Assembly: GCF_029910215.1 (NCBI RefSeq)
Contig: NZ_CP110395.1
Coordinates: forward strand, 1,054,001-1,118,000
Reading direction: 5' to 3'
DNA: 64,000 nucleotides
DNA from: Paraburkholderia sp. D15
GTDB taxonomy: Bacteria > Pseudomonadota > Gammaproteobacteria > Burkholderiales > Burkholderiaceae
The stretch's first letter is position 1, and each line of letters opens with the position of its first letter. Below the pieces are notes generated by a model. That model did no database searches. It was not told the DNA's origin and worked only from the letters and a program-made list of their open reading frames with translations. Both the position numbers and the translations under genes were made by a program. This document shows positions 37,584-45,929 of this stretch, piece after piece.

Positions 37584-37643
37584 TGCACCTTTTCGGCACA
37601 TATCCGACTCAACGAAACAACTGAACAGGTGGAGCTTTAACCA

Positions 37644-39074
37644 ATGAGCAGACTGATCGTGGTATCGAATCGTGTCGCACCGACGCAGGAAGGCCGGCCC
37701 GCAGCGGGTGGCCTCGCGATCGGCGTGCTGGACGCGTTGAAGGAAACCGGCGGCGTCTGGTTCGGCTGGAGCGGCGAAACGGTGGCGGAACCGTCCGCCC
37801 CGGTGATCGAGAAGCAGGGCAATGTGACGTACGCGACCGTCGGGCTGACCAAGCGCGACTACGACCAGTACTACCGCGGTTTTTCCAACGCGACGCTGTG
37901 GCCGACCTTCCATTACCGCAACGACCTGTCGCGCTACGACCGGCAGGAATACGCGGGCTATCAGCGCGTCAACGCGACGCTCGCGAAGCAGCTCAAGGAG
38001 CTGCTCAAGCCCGACGACATCATCTGGGTGCACGACTATCATCTGCTGCCGTTCGCGCGCTGCCTGCGCGAGCTGGGCGTGAAGAACCCGATCGGCTTCT
38101 TCCTGCATATCCCGTTTCCGGTGCCGGAGGTGCTGCGCACCATTCCGCCGCACGAGGAGCTCGTCAAGGCGATGTGCAGCTACGACGTGGTCGGCTTCCA
38201 GACCGAAGCGGACCGACAGTCGTTCGTCGATTTCATCGAACGCGGCATGCACGGCACGTCGAGCGAAGACGGCATGGTGCACGCGTATAACCGCTTCCTG
38301 AAAGTGGCCGCGTATCCGATCGGGATCTATCCGGACGCGATCGCCAAGGCCGCCGAGCAGTTCACCGACCGCAAGCCGGTGCGCAGCCTGCGCGACGGCA
38401 TGCGGGGCCGCAAGCTGATCATGAGCGTCGACCGGCTCGATTATTCGAAGGGGCTGGTGGAGCGCTTCCAGGCGTTCGAGCGTCTGCTGCTGAATGCGCC
38501 CGGCTGGCATGGCCGCGTGTCGCTGGTGCAGATCGCTCCGCCGACGCGCGCCGACGTGCAGACCTATCAACGCATCCGGCAGACGCTGGAAGGCGAAGCG
38601 GGCCGCATCAACGGCCGTTTCGCGCAGCTCGACTGGACGCCGATCCAGTACCTGAACCGCAAGTACGAACGCAATCTGCTGATGGCGCTGTTCCGGCAAT
38701 CGCAGGTGGGCTACGTGACGCCGCTGCGCGACGGGATGAATCTGGTGGCGAAGGAATACGTGGCATCGCAGGACCCGGCCGATCCGGGCGTGCTGGTGCT
38801 GTCGCAATTCGCCGGCGCGGCCGAGCAGTTGCCGGGCGCCCTGGTCGTCAATCCGTTCGACCTGTCGCAGATGGCCGAAGCGCTGGAGCGCGCACTGTCG
38901 ATGCCGCTCGCCGAGCGTCAGGCGCGGCACGCGGACATGATGGCGCCGATGCGCGAGAACAACCTGTCGGTGTGGCGCGATACGTTCCTCGGCGATCTGC
39001 GCAATGTCGCGACCGCTTCCTCGGTGACGGCCAAAGCGGTAAAGCTCGCTGACGTGACGGCATCGTCGTCGTAG
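37644..39074 (+). CDS. otsA: Alpha,alpha-trehalose-phosphate synthase (UDP-forming)
   Basis: Makes trehalose 6-phosphate from UDP-glucose and glucose 6-phosphate, the first step of synthesis of the stress protectant trehalose. The 476-residue GT20 enzyme has the N-terminal glucose-6-phosphate loop (RVAPTQEGRPAAGGLAIGV), WVHDYHLLPFARCLRE, SVDRLDYSKGLVERFQAFE and LRDGMNLVAKEYVASQ with the UDP-glucose-binding residues. No otsB phosphatase gene is adjacent. A near-perfect -24/-12 promoter lies 60 bases upstream, and two sigma-54 activator genes are within 5 kb, so expression probably depends on sigma-54. RBS GGTGGAG is close to the ATG. Confidence 0.95.
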   Translation: MSRLIVVSNRVAPTQEGRPAAGGLAIGVLDALKETGGVWFGWSGETVAEPSAPVIEKQGNVTYATVGLTKRDYDQYYRGFSNATLWPTFHYRNDLSRYDRQEYAGYQRVNATLAKQLKELLKPDDIIWVHDYHLLPFARCLRELGVKNPIGFFLHIPFPVPEVLRTIPPHEELVKAMCSYDVVGFQTEADRQSFVDFIERGMHGTSSEDGMVHAYNRFLKVAAYPIGIYPDAIAKAAEQFTDRKPVRSLRDGMRGRKLIMSVDRLDYSKGLVERFQAFERLLLNAPGWHGRVSLVQIAPPTRADVQTYQRIRQTLEGEAGRINGRFAQLDWTPIQYLNRKYERNLLMALFRQSQVGYVTPLRDGMNLVAKEYVASQDPADPGVLVLSQFAGAAEQLPGALVVNPFDLSQMAEALERALSMPLAERQARHADMMAPMRENNLSVWRDTFLGDLRNVATASSVTAKAVKLADVTASSS

Positions 39075-39140
39075 CCGTCACGTCGAAACTGGATGCGCCG
39101 TGGTGGTGAGCCGTCGCCGGCTTAAGCGGCGTGAGACGAA

Positions 39141-39185
39141 GAAGGGCGTGGATCGCATCGTGCGGTCCACGCCCTTCGTGTTTTT
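39141..39185 (+). terminator. Rho-independent terminator after otsA
   Basis: GAAGGGCGTGGA (39141-39152) pairs perfectly with TCCACGCCCTTC (39166-39177), and five T follow at 39180. Confidence 0.88.
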
Positions 39186-39253
39186 GTGCGGTCGGTTGGG
39201 GTAGGCGTGTGCGGGTTGGCGGCACGCTGCCGGTCAGCGATTCAAGCGAAACC

Positions 39254-40678
39254 TCAAGCCGGCTGCGCGCTCGCGCGCTGTCTCACCCGCATCGTGCTCA
39301 CCACCGCCGCCACTGCCGAAAAACCCGCGGCCACATACAGCGCGACGGTCGGCCCGTTCTGCGGCGCGACGCCGAAGATCAACGCGACCAGCGCCGCGCC
39401 GAGCGTCTGCCCGGTCAGGCGCGCGGTGCCCAGCATGCCGCTCGCGCCGCCGCTGCGCTCGCGCGGCGCGGACGACAGCATCGTGCGATTGTTGGGCGAC
39501 TGAAAAATCCCGAAGCCCGCGCCGCACAGCGCCATGCGCCACGCGATCTGCAACGGGTCCGGATGCGCGCCGAGCGTGGCGAGCAGCAGCAGTCCGGCCG
39601 TCATCGCGGCGAGCCCGATGCCGCCGAGCCAGCCCGACGACACCTTGTCCGACAGCACGCCCGCGATCGGCGCGGCGACGATGATGACCGCCGGCCATGG
39701 CGTCATCAGCAAGCCGGTTTGTACCTGCGACAACCCCAGCGTTTCCTGCAACAGAAACGGCAGCGACACGAAGGCCAGCATCTGCGCGCAGAACGAGCAC
39801 ACCGACGTGCCGATCGACAGCGCGAAGATGGGAATCCTCAGCAAATCGATCGGCAGCAGCGGCGCGGATTGCGTCAACTGACGCCGCACGAAGAAGTAGC
39901 CGATCACGACCGCCGCGATCGCTTCGAGCAGCACGAAGCCGAGGCGTTCGCCGTGGCCGAGCCCATCGACGGCGAAGATCAGCAGGCCGAACACGAACGC
40001 GTTCATCACCGCGCTCAGGTAGTCGTACGGCGATTCGTGGCCGGGATTCATCGGCAGGGCCTTGAACCCGCCGACGATCGCCGCGATACCGATCGGCACG
40101 TTGATCGCGAACAGCCACGGCCACGACGCGATCGCGAGCACGCCCGACGCGATGGTCGGCCCGACCGCCGACGACACCGCCACCACCATCGCGTTGATCG
40201 CGACGCCGCGGCCGAGCTGCGCGGGCGGATAGATCATCCGCACGAGCGCGGTGTTCACGCTCATCACGCCGGCCGCGCCGAAGCCCTGCACCACGCGCGC
40301 GAGCGCGAGGGTCGGCAGCGAGTTCGACAACGCGCAGCCGAACGAGGCCACCGTGAACAGGATCAGCCCGGCCAGGTAGATGCGCCGGTAGCCGATGCGG
40401 TCGCCGAGCGATGCGAGCGGCAGCAGCGAAATGGTGATCGCCAGCTGATACGCGTTGACCACCCAGATCGAACCGGCCGCGCTCGCGTGCAGGTTACGCG
40501 CGATGGTCGGTAGCGCGACGTTGGCGATCGCACTGTCGAGCACCGCGAGCGTGAGCGCCAGCGCGATGACCAGCATCGCCCAGTAACGTTGGGGAATCGG
40601 CAGACCTTGTTCGGGGCTGTCGGCAAGCGGAGGGCGGGGGGCGTCGGCGGCTTCCTTGCGCGATGGTTGTGCGTGCAT
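39254..40678 (-). CDS. MFS drug efflux transporter, DHA2 (14-helix) type
   Basis: A 474-residue inner-membrane transporter with about 14 helices. It has DHA2 features: WVVNAYQLAITISLLPLASLGDRIGYRRIYLAGL (motif A between helices 2 and 3), ARVVQGFGAAGVMSVN (motif B) and AVGPTIASGVLAIASWPWLFAINVPIG (motif C, antiporter). Members pump out drugs and dyes with proton exchange. No TetR-type regulator is adjacent. It faces otsA; their transcripts are separated by the otsA terminator. Confidence 0.9.
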   Translation of the reverse strand: MHAQPSRKEAADAPRPPLADSPEQGLPIPQRYWAMLVIALALTLAVLDSAIANVALPTIARNLHASAAGSIWVVNAYQLAITISLLPLASLGDRIGYRRIYLAGLILFTVASFGCALSNSLPTLALARVVQGFGAAGVMSVNTALVRMIYPPAQLGRGVAINAMVVAVSSAVGPTIASGVLAIASWPWLFAINVPIGIAAIVGGFKALPMNPGHESPYDYLSAVMNAFVFGLLIFAVDGLGHGERLGFVLLEAIAAVVIGYFFVRRQLTQSAPLLPIDLLRIPIFALSIGTSVCSFCAQMLAFVSLPFLLQETLGLSQVQTGLLMTPWPAVIIVAAPIAGVLSDKVSSGWLGGIGLAAMTAGLLLLATLGAHPDPLQIAWRMALCGAGFGIFQSPNNRTMLSSAPRERSGGASGMLGTARLTGQTLGAALVALIFGVAPQNGPTVALYVAAGFSAVAAVVSTMRVRQRASAQPA

Positions 40679-40854
40679 CGATTGTTAGAGTGAGTAGGCA
40701 ATGAAGCGAAGAAGCCGTGACGCCGTGACGTGACGCGACGCGGCGATCGCGCGAACGGCGTACGCGCTGCTGTGTTTCGCGCGCGCCGCTCTGTTATCGG
40801 GAAGAACGGTGTCGACGCGGCGTGCGTGGCCAGGCACACGCCGCTCGACGTTGG

Positions 40855-41358
40855 TTACTTCAGCTCGTACAACCCGGTGTGCGTGGTCGAGTCGAGTTCG
40901 TTCAGATGCGTCATGAAGCGCGCGACCGCGTTGGTGGTTTCCGCGTCGATCGGCAGATGCGGCACCTTCAGCGCATGCAGCCGGAAGATGTAGCGATGCG
41001 TCTTGTCGCCGCGCGGCGGCGCCGCGCCGCCAAAACCCGCCGTGCCGTAGTCGTTGCGCACCTGCAATGCGCCTTGCGGCAGCAGCGAACCGTCCGCCTT
41101 GCCGGCGCCGCTCGGCAGCGAGCGCGCATCGGCGGGAATGTTGACGACCACCCAGTGCCAGAAGCCGCTGCCCGTCGGCGCATCGGGATCGTGAACGGTG
41201 AGCGCGAAGCTTTGCGTATCGGGCGGCGGCGCGTCCCAATGCAGCGCGGGCGAGACGTTCTCGCCGTCCACGCCGAACGCCTTGTCGTGATACTCGTGGG
41301 CCTTCGGCATGAAGCCGTTATTGGGGAAGTCGTCGGACCAGAGGCGGAAGTCAGCCAT
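40855..41358 (-). CDS. YbhB/YbcL-type phosphatidylethanolamine-binding family protein
   Basis: A 167-residue protein of the bacterial PEBP (Raf-kinase inhibitor-like) family. Visible motifs are NVSPALHWDAPPPDTQSFALTVHDPDAP with the ligand-site Asp-Pro-Asp, FWHWVVVNIPAD, NDYGTAGFGGAAPP and HRYIFRLHALKV. No signal peptide, so cytoplasmic like YbhB. The biochemical role of these proteins in bacteria is unclear. It is 176 bases downstream of nothing on its strand and appears to be a single-gene unit. Confidence 0.92.
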   Translation of the reverse strand: MADFRLWSDDFPNNGFMPKAHEYHDKAFGVDGENVSPALHWDAPPPDTQSFALTVHDPDAPTGSGFWHWVVVNIPADARSLPSGAGKADGSLLPQGALQVRNDYGTAGFGGAAPPRGDKTHRYIFRLHALKVPHLPIDAETTNAVARFMTHLNELDSTTHTGLYELK

Positions 41359-41656
41359 GATGTGTCTCCCTAGTGAGTAGTGCCGCGAAGCTCGCAGCGA
41401 GCGTCGGGACGAGCGTTTGACGGACGCCCCGGCACGCGATTCCGGCGTGGCCGCCGACGCGTTTTTTCCTACGTTTTTTGCACGTTCGTCACGCGTTCAT
41501 GGTGCATTGCCGACGCGTCGTTCGAGCGTGTTTTTTGCGACTCGCGCGCACGCGGCATGGCCATGAATCAGCCAATCGAGTGTATCACCAGCGGCCGCGC
41601 GATTCCTTCGAAACGGGCACACGACGCATCGAGGAAGGCCACACTACAGGCGGCTT

Positions 41657-42103
41657 TCAGCCGCGTTCCTCGAAGCTCGGCGCGTCGCTTTTCAGCCAGT
41701 CGACGAGCCGCTGCAACACGCCCGCGATGTCCCGATTGGCGCCTCGCAAAGCGCATTCCCAGACCACCGCGACGCGCCATCCACCGGCGAGCAAGGCGGC
41801 GTGGACCCTGGCGTCGTTGGCGCGGTTGCGGCCGATCTTCTCGCGCCAGAACTCCGGGCGCGTCTGCGGCCACTTGAACAGACGACAGTCGTGGCCATGC
41901 CAGAAACAGCCATGCACGAGCACCACCGCGCGATAGCGCGGCAGCACGATGTCCGGCCGGCCTGGCAGATCGCGCGCATCGAGCCGGAAGCGAAAGCCCT
42001 CGCGATGCAGCAGGCTGCGGATCAGGATTTCGGGTTTGGTGTTGCGGCCGCGGATGCCGGACATCATCCGGCTGCGCGTCGCGCTATCGACGACGTCGAC
42101 CAT
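41657..42103 (-). CDS. vsr: Very-short-patch-repair endonuclease
   Basis: Nicks DNA 5' of T at T:G mismatches that arise when 5-methylcytosine deaminates, starting repair of Dcm-type sites. The 148-residue protein has the family series MVDVVDSATRSRMMSGIR, GRPDIVLPRYRAVVLVHGCFWHGHDC (active-site Asp and His, zinc Cys/His) and FWREKIGRNRANDAR. The start at 42103 is used because family members begin there; an earlier ATG adds 17 residues. It lies 126 bases downstream of the cytosine methyltransferase gene, its functional partner. Confidence 0.95.
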   Translation of the reverse strand: MVDVVDSATRSRMMSGIRGRNTKPEILIRSLLHREGFRFRLDARDLPGRPDIVLPRYRAVVLVHGCFWHGHDCRLFKWPQTRPEFWREKIGRNRANDARVHAALLAGGWRVAVVWECALRGANRDIAGVLQRLVDWLKSDAPSFEERG

Positions 42104-42229
42104 GGTCAGCGGCCACGCTGGAGAAGCCGGCAACGCGCCGGCCGCCGATCGCATGGTTCACGGCGCTCGGATTGGTCGAGCGCCGCAAGCCGCTCAAGCC
42201 GCTCATGCAACTCGATCCACTCGAGCCGT

Positions 42230-43516
42230 TCAGCCGTACAGCGACAAAGTTCGCTTCGAACCACGGGGCGCCTCCTCGGCGAGCAACGTTTGCACATGCG
42301 GCAGCATGATGCGGGCCACTTCCCGCATCACCGGCATCACGACGCTGTTGCCGAATTGCCGGTAAGCCTGGGTGTCGCTGACGGGAATCCGGAAGGTGTC
42401 GGGAAAGCCCATCAAGCGCGCGCATTCGCGTGGCGTGAGGCGGCGCGGTCGCTGCGCTTCGCCCTGATAGACGAGGATCTCGCTGCCGTCCTTGTGATAC
42501 CGCGCCGACAGCGTGCGCGTGACGCTCTCCGGATAGGCCATGCCGAACCCGAACCCGTTGCCCGCCGCGCGATGCTTCTCCGCGTAGTTCTGCAGATAGG
42601 TCCACAGGTTCGAGGTGAGCGTGTACTTCGGCTGCACGCGTCTCGCGGCGTGATCGAAGAAGCGGTCGTGATCCCACGGCAGCACCGGTTCGCTGCCGTC
42701 CGTGCGATGCAGGATCGCGCCGAGGCGCGGACCGTGTTGCGGCAGACGCAGGTCGTCCCACGAAAACGAAGTCTCGCCGCGAAAGCCGACGATGATGATC
42801 CGCTCGCGATGCTGCGGCGTGAAATGCTGGCCGTCGATCACGCGATAGTGCACTTCGTAGCCGAGTTCGTCGCGCAGGGTTTGCAGGATCACGTCGAAGG
42901 TGCGGCCCTTGTCGTGCGACAGCAGATTCTTCACGTTCTCCAGCAGGAACGCGGCGGGACGCTTGGCCGCGATGATCCGCGCGACGTCGAAAAATAGCGT
43001 GCCCTGCGTGGTGCATTCGAAACCGTGCGGCCGCCCGAGCGCGTTTTTCTTGCTGACGCCCGCGATCGAGAACGGCTGGCAGGGGAAGCCGCCAAGCAGC
43101 ACATCGTGGCTCGGCACGTCCTCGGCGGGAAACGAGACGATGTCGCCAATCAGTTGATGCCCGGCGCCGCCCGGATGATTCTCGCGATAGGTGCGGGTCG
43201 AAAAATCGTTCCACTCGCTGGTGAACACGCATTCGCCGCCGTGCGCCTCGAAACCCATGCGAATGCCGCCGATCCCGGCGAACAGATCGATGAAGCGGAA
43301 CTGCGCGCCGTCCGCGCCGCCCTCGCGGTTCGCCGGCCGCGGGCTGGCGTGCAGCAGATCGCGCAGCGCGGGTTCGAGCATCGCGGGACAGGGCGTCGTG
43401 CCTTTTTCCCAGCGGCGTACCGTCTTGATGTCCTTGCCGACGTGCGCGGCGATTTCACGTTGAGTAAAGCGGGCGCGCGCCTGTCGGAGCAGTGCAAGCG
43501 GGGCGGCGAGGGTCAC
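42230..43516 (-). CDS. dcm: DNA (cytosine-5) methyltransferase, Dcm-like, with N-terminal helix-turn-helix
   Basis: A 428-residue m5C methyltransferase. Residues 1-60 form an XRE-like helix-turn-helix ([24 protein letters not shown]); the catalytic part has motif [17 protein letters not shown], motif [11 protein letters not shown] with nucleophile Cys146, LLENVKNL (VI), [11 protein letters not shown] (VIII) and the C-terminal [10 protein letters not shown] (X). From FIDLFAG onward it closely follows E. coli Dcm, including [25 protein letters not shown] and the target-recognition [15 protein letters not shown], so CCWGG is the expected site. Start codon is GTG with AAGGA 9 bases upstream. No restriction endonuclease gene is near, so it is a solitary methylase with Vsr. 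Confidence 0.94.
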   Translation of the reverse strand: MTLAAPLALLRQARARFTQREIAAHVGKDIKTVRRWEKGTTPCPAMLEPALRDLLHASPRPANREGGADGAQFRFIDLFAGIGGIRMGFEAHGGECVFTSEWNDFSTRTYRENHPGGAGHQLIGDIVSFPAEDVPSHDVLLGGFPCQPFSIAGVSKKNALGRPHGFECTTQGTLFFDVARIIAAKRPAAFLLENVKNLLSHDKGRTFDVILQTLRDELGYEVHYRVIDGQHFTPQHRERIIIVGFRGETSFSWDDLRLPQHGPRLGAILHRTDGSEPVLPWDHDRFFDHAARRVQPKYTLTSNLWTYLQNYAEKHRAAGNGFGFGMAYPESVTRTLSARYHKDGSEILVYQGEAQRPRRLTPRECARLMGFPDTFRIPVSDTQAYRQFGNSVVMPVMREVARIMLPHVQTLLAEEAPRGSKRTLSLYG

Positions 43517-43699
43517 GGAAGTCCTTGCTGGGAATTTTTGCGGACATTATGACCTAAGGTCGTCCCTTTTTTCCGAGGATCGTGTGCGAATAGATGGAAA
43601 TTTTTCGCGGTAGTTAATGCGCATTGGCTAAACGCGAATGTCACAGTTGCGCGTGTACGCTTGTCGGGCGACGCCAAATCCCTGCGTTGCGACGTGTTG

Positions 43700-43730
43700 T
43701 GGCCGCGATCAGGTTCGCGGCCATTTTTTT
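43700..43730 (+). terminator. Strong plus-strand terminator with no annotated gene in front
   Basis: TGGCCGCGA (43700-43708), loop TCAGGT, TCGCGGCCA (43715-43723), then seven T. The genes on both sides read on the minus strand, so this must end an unannotated plus-strand RNA starting somewhere in 43520-43690. Confidence 0.8.
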
Positions 43731-43782
43731 GTCCGGGCAGGGACTGCGATGTGCGTTTTCGCCCGTTTGCCGGGTGATGCGC

Positions 43783-44109
43783 TTACGCGGGGCGAACGGC
43801 GTCGGCGGTGAAGGGCGGCGGGATCAGCGCGGCGACGGCCGGCGTGAGCGCGTCCCAAGGCAGTTGCGATTCGAGCGCGAACTGGTCGAGCTGCAGCAGC
43901 AGGCTGTCCACCGAGCACAGCTGCGCATGGGAAAGATTGCCGGTGTCGAGCAAAGCGTACAGACGCTTGCGCCAATACGCGGGCGGCAGGATCGGACCGC
44001 CCAGATCGCCGTGTAATGCAAGCCGCATCGCGCGCGCGATGTGCGCGATGTCCCGGTCGACCAGTGCAGCCTGCGACGACCCCGTCAGCGTGATGAATGT
44101 GCGGTCCAT
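43783..44109 (-). CDS. Small hypothetical protein
   Basis: A 108-residue, mostly helical soluble protein that I do not recognise (MDRTFITLTGSSQAALVDRD, then LPPAYWRKRLYALLDTGNLSHAQLCSVDSLLLQLDQF). No signal peptide or membrane segment. GGGAGG lies just before the ATG and codon use is normal for the region, so it is a likely gene. It is divergent from the CsbD-like gene; a poor -24/-12 look-alike on its strand (44178-44193) is probably chance. Confidence 0.65.
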   Translation of the reverse strand: MDRTFITLTGSSQAALVDRDIAHIARAMRLALHGDLGGPILPPAYWRKRLYALLDTGNLSHAQLCSVDSLLLQLDQFALESQLPWDALTPAVAALIPPPFTADAVRPA

Positions 44110-44239
44110 GGCACCTCCCTGTGCAGCATTACGGCAGGGCGTGGCGGGACTTTAGGGGTGGCGCTGATTATTTTTTGGGCAATGGCGGCGCCGATGCGGC
44201 AGCGTCGAACCGACGGCGCGAGCGGAGTCGAATTGCGTC

Positions 44240-44255
44240 GGGCACACCCGTTGCT
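44240..44255 (+). promoter_or_regulatory. Sigma-54 promoter of the CsbD-like gene
   Basis: GGGCACACCCGTTGCT fits TGGCAC-N5-TTGC with GG and GC 10 bases apart. The predicted start is near 44266, 43 bases before the ATG. Confidence 0.78.
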
Positions 44256-44308
44256 CGATAAGGATACTGGCGTAATCTCGCGCTGGCATTCCAGATAGGG
44301 AGCCGAAC

Positions 44309-44500
44309 ATGAACAAGGACCAGGTAAAGGGTGTGGGCGAGCAGATCAAGGGTAAGGTCAACGAAGCGGTCGGCAAGGCCACCAACAATCCGGGCAAGGA
44401 GCTGAAGGGCGACCTGCAGCAAGGCGCGGGCAAGGTGCAGAAGGCCTACGGCGACGCGAAGGAAGACGCCAAGGACAATGCCAAGCGCAATGCGCCGTAA
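44309..44500 (+). CDS. CsbD-like stress-response protein
   Basis: A 63-residue, highly charged protein of the CsbD/YjbJ family, with the full family line MNKDQVKGVGEQIKGKVNEA, VGKATNNPGKELKGDLQQGAGKVQ-type repeats (split here) and a Lys/Asp-rich tail. E. coli YjbJ is among the most abundant stress/stationary-phase proteins; B. subtilis CsbD belongs to the general stress regulon. The molecular role is unknown. GGGAGC precedes the ATG. It has its own -24/-12 promoter and a terminator. Confidence 0.94.
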   Translation: MNKDQVKGVGEQIKGKVNEAVGKATNNPGKELKGDLQQGAGKVQKAYGDAKEDAKDNAKRNAP

Positions 44501-44536
44501 CCCGGTCGACGCTTGACGACCTCGGTCGATGAAGAA

Positions 44537-44566
44537 GAAAAGGCGCTGCGGCGCCTTTTCTTTTTG
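44537..44566 (+). terminator. Rho-independent terminator after csbD-like gene
   Basis: GAAAAGGCGC (44537-44546), loop TGCG, GCGCCTTTTC (44551-44560), then five T. Confidence 0.92.
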
Positions 44567-44686
44567 GCCGTCGCGTGGCCAGCCTGGCGGATTTCGCCTG
44601 GGACTAACCCGGGGTGCGCGCGGCCGACGCTCCGCATGGGGTGTGTCGCCTTTAGACTGGGCGGACGCAACCCGGAGAGTGCGCCC

Positions 44687-44908
44687 ATGACACCCGAAAA
44701 ATTGCTTTCGATGTTCGAGCGGCAGTATCTGGAAGGCAAGGCCCCGGTCGATCTCGAACAGACCTGCGCGATGTACGCATCGTGGCTTGCGGCAGCGTGG
44801 GAGCTGCTGGACGGCGAGCAGAAAACCCTGCTGCTGACGGTCGGCGCGGCCTTGTGGCGCGAAGGCTATAACCTGCGCGCCGGCACCGCGACCAAGGATC
44901 TATGGTGA
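44687..44908 (+). CDS. Small hypothetical protein
   Basis: A 73-residue, helical, soluble protein not recognised (MTPEKLLSMFERQYLEGK, then YASWLAAAWELLDGEQKTLLLTVGAALWREGYN). The ATG at 44687 is used because GGAGAG lies upstream; a longer frame from 44513 would run through the csbD terminator. No partner is suggested by context. Confidence 0.7.
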   Translation: MTPEKLLSMFERQYLEGKAPVDLEQTCAMYASWLAAAWELLDGEQKTLLLTVGAALWREGYNLRAGTATKDLW

Positions 44909-45063
44909 GGTAGGGGCGCTAGCGCACGCGTCGCGCCGAGTCGGTTTATATTGGGCGCTCTCGTTGGACGAGCCCTGCTTGCGCGCATCGCGGCGAGCGC
45001 TCGTTCGCGCCATCGACGCGCCTGTTCGCGTCGCCCGACACTCCCACAGACTGACACGATCAC

Positions 45064-45771
45064 ATGACCGATCTCTCCGTTTTCCCGATCACGAAGAAAT
45101 GGCCCGCTGCGCATCCGGAGCGGATCCAGCTCTATTCGCTGCCCACGCCGAACGGCGTGAAAGTGTCGATCATGCTCGAGGAAACCGGCTTGCCTTACGA
45201 GCCGCATCTCGTACGCTTCGATACCAACGACCAGATGTCGCCGGAATTTCTGTCGCTCAATCCGAACAACAAGATCCCGGCGATCATCGATCCGAACGGA
45301 CCCGACGGCAAGCCGCTAGCGCTGTTCGAATCGGGCGCGATCCTGGTGTACCTGGCCGACAAAAGCGGCCAGCTGATTCCGCGTGACGCCGCCGGCCGCT
45401 ACGAAGCGCTTCAGTGGGTGATGTTCCAGATGGGCGGCATTGGCCCGATGTTCGGCCAGCTCGGCTTCTTCCATAAGTTCGCCGGCAAGGAGTACGAGGA
45501 CAAGCGTCCGCGCGACCGCTACGTCGGCGAATCGAAGCGGCTGCTCGGCGTGCTCGACAAGCAGCTCGAGGGGCGCGACTGGATTCTCGGCGACCAGTAT
45601 TCGATCGCGGATATCGCGACTTTCCCGTGGGTGCGCAATCTGATCGGCTTCTACGAAGCGGGCGAACTGGTGGGCATCGACGACTTCGCGAACGTGAAGC
45701 GCGTGCTCGCGGCGTTCGTCGCGCGTCCGGCGGTGGCGAAGGGGCTGGATATTCCGAAGCGGCCGGCTTGA
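45064..45771 (+). CDS. Glutathione S-transferase, Nu-class (YfcG/YghU-like)
   Basis: A 235-residue cytosolic GST. The thioredoxin-like N-terminus has LYSLPTPNGVKVSIMLEETGLPYE, where Thr-Pro-Asn replaces the usual Tyr/Ser active site, then NPNNKIPAIIDP and the Glu-Ser of LFESGAILVYLADKSG that binds the glutathione gamma-Glu. The C-terminal helical domain has the DQYSIADIATFPWVRN N-capping box. Nu-class enzymes such as YfcG reduce disulfides and organic peroxides with two glutathiones. Single-gene unit. Confidence 0.93.
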   Translation: MTDLSVFPITKKWPAAHPERIQLYSLPTPNGVKVSIMLEETGLPYEPHLVRFDTNDQMSPEFLSLNPNNKIPAIIDPNGPDGKPLALFESGAILVYLADKSGQLIPRDAAGRYEALQWVMFQMGGIGPMFGQLGFFHKFAGKEYEDKRPRDRYVGESKRLLGVLDKQLEGRDWILGDQYSIADIATFPWVRNLIGFYEAGELVGIDDFANVKRVLAAFVARPAVAKGLDIPKRPA

Positions 45772-45929
45772 ACGCTGGATAGAGGTCGCTGACGTCTGGG
45801 GTTCAATGGCTTTGAGCGTATGAACCCTGAGCGTCGCTGCGGACGGTTGGACTAGCCTGGACTTGCCAGGATTCGCCTGAATTCGCCAGGGTGCAACGCC
45901 CGGCAGTGAAGACAGCGCGGCGAAACTAT

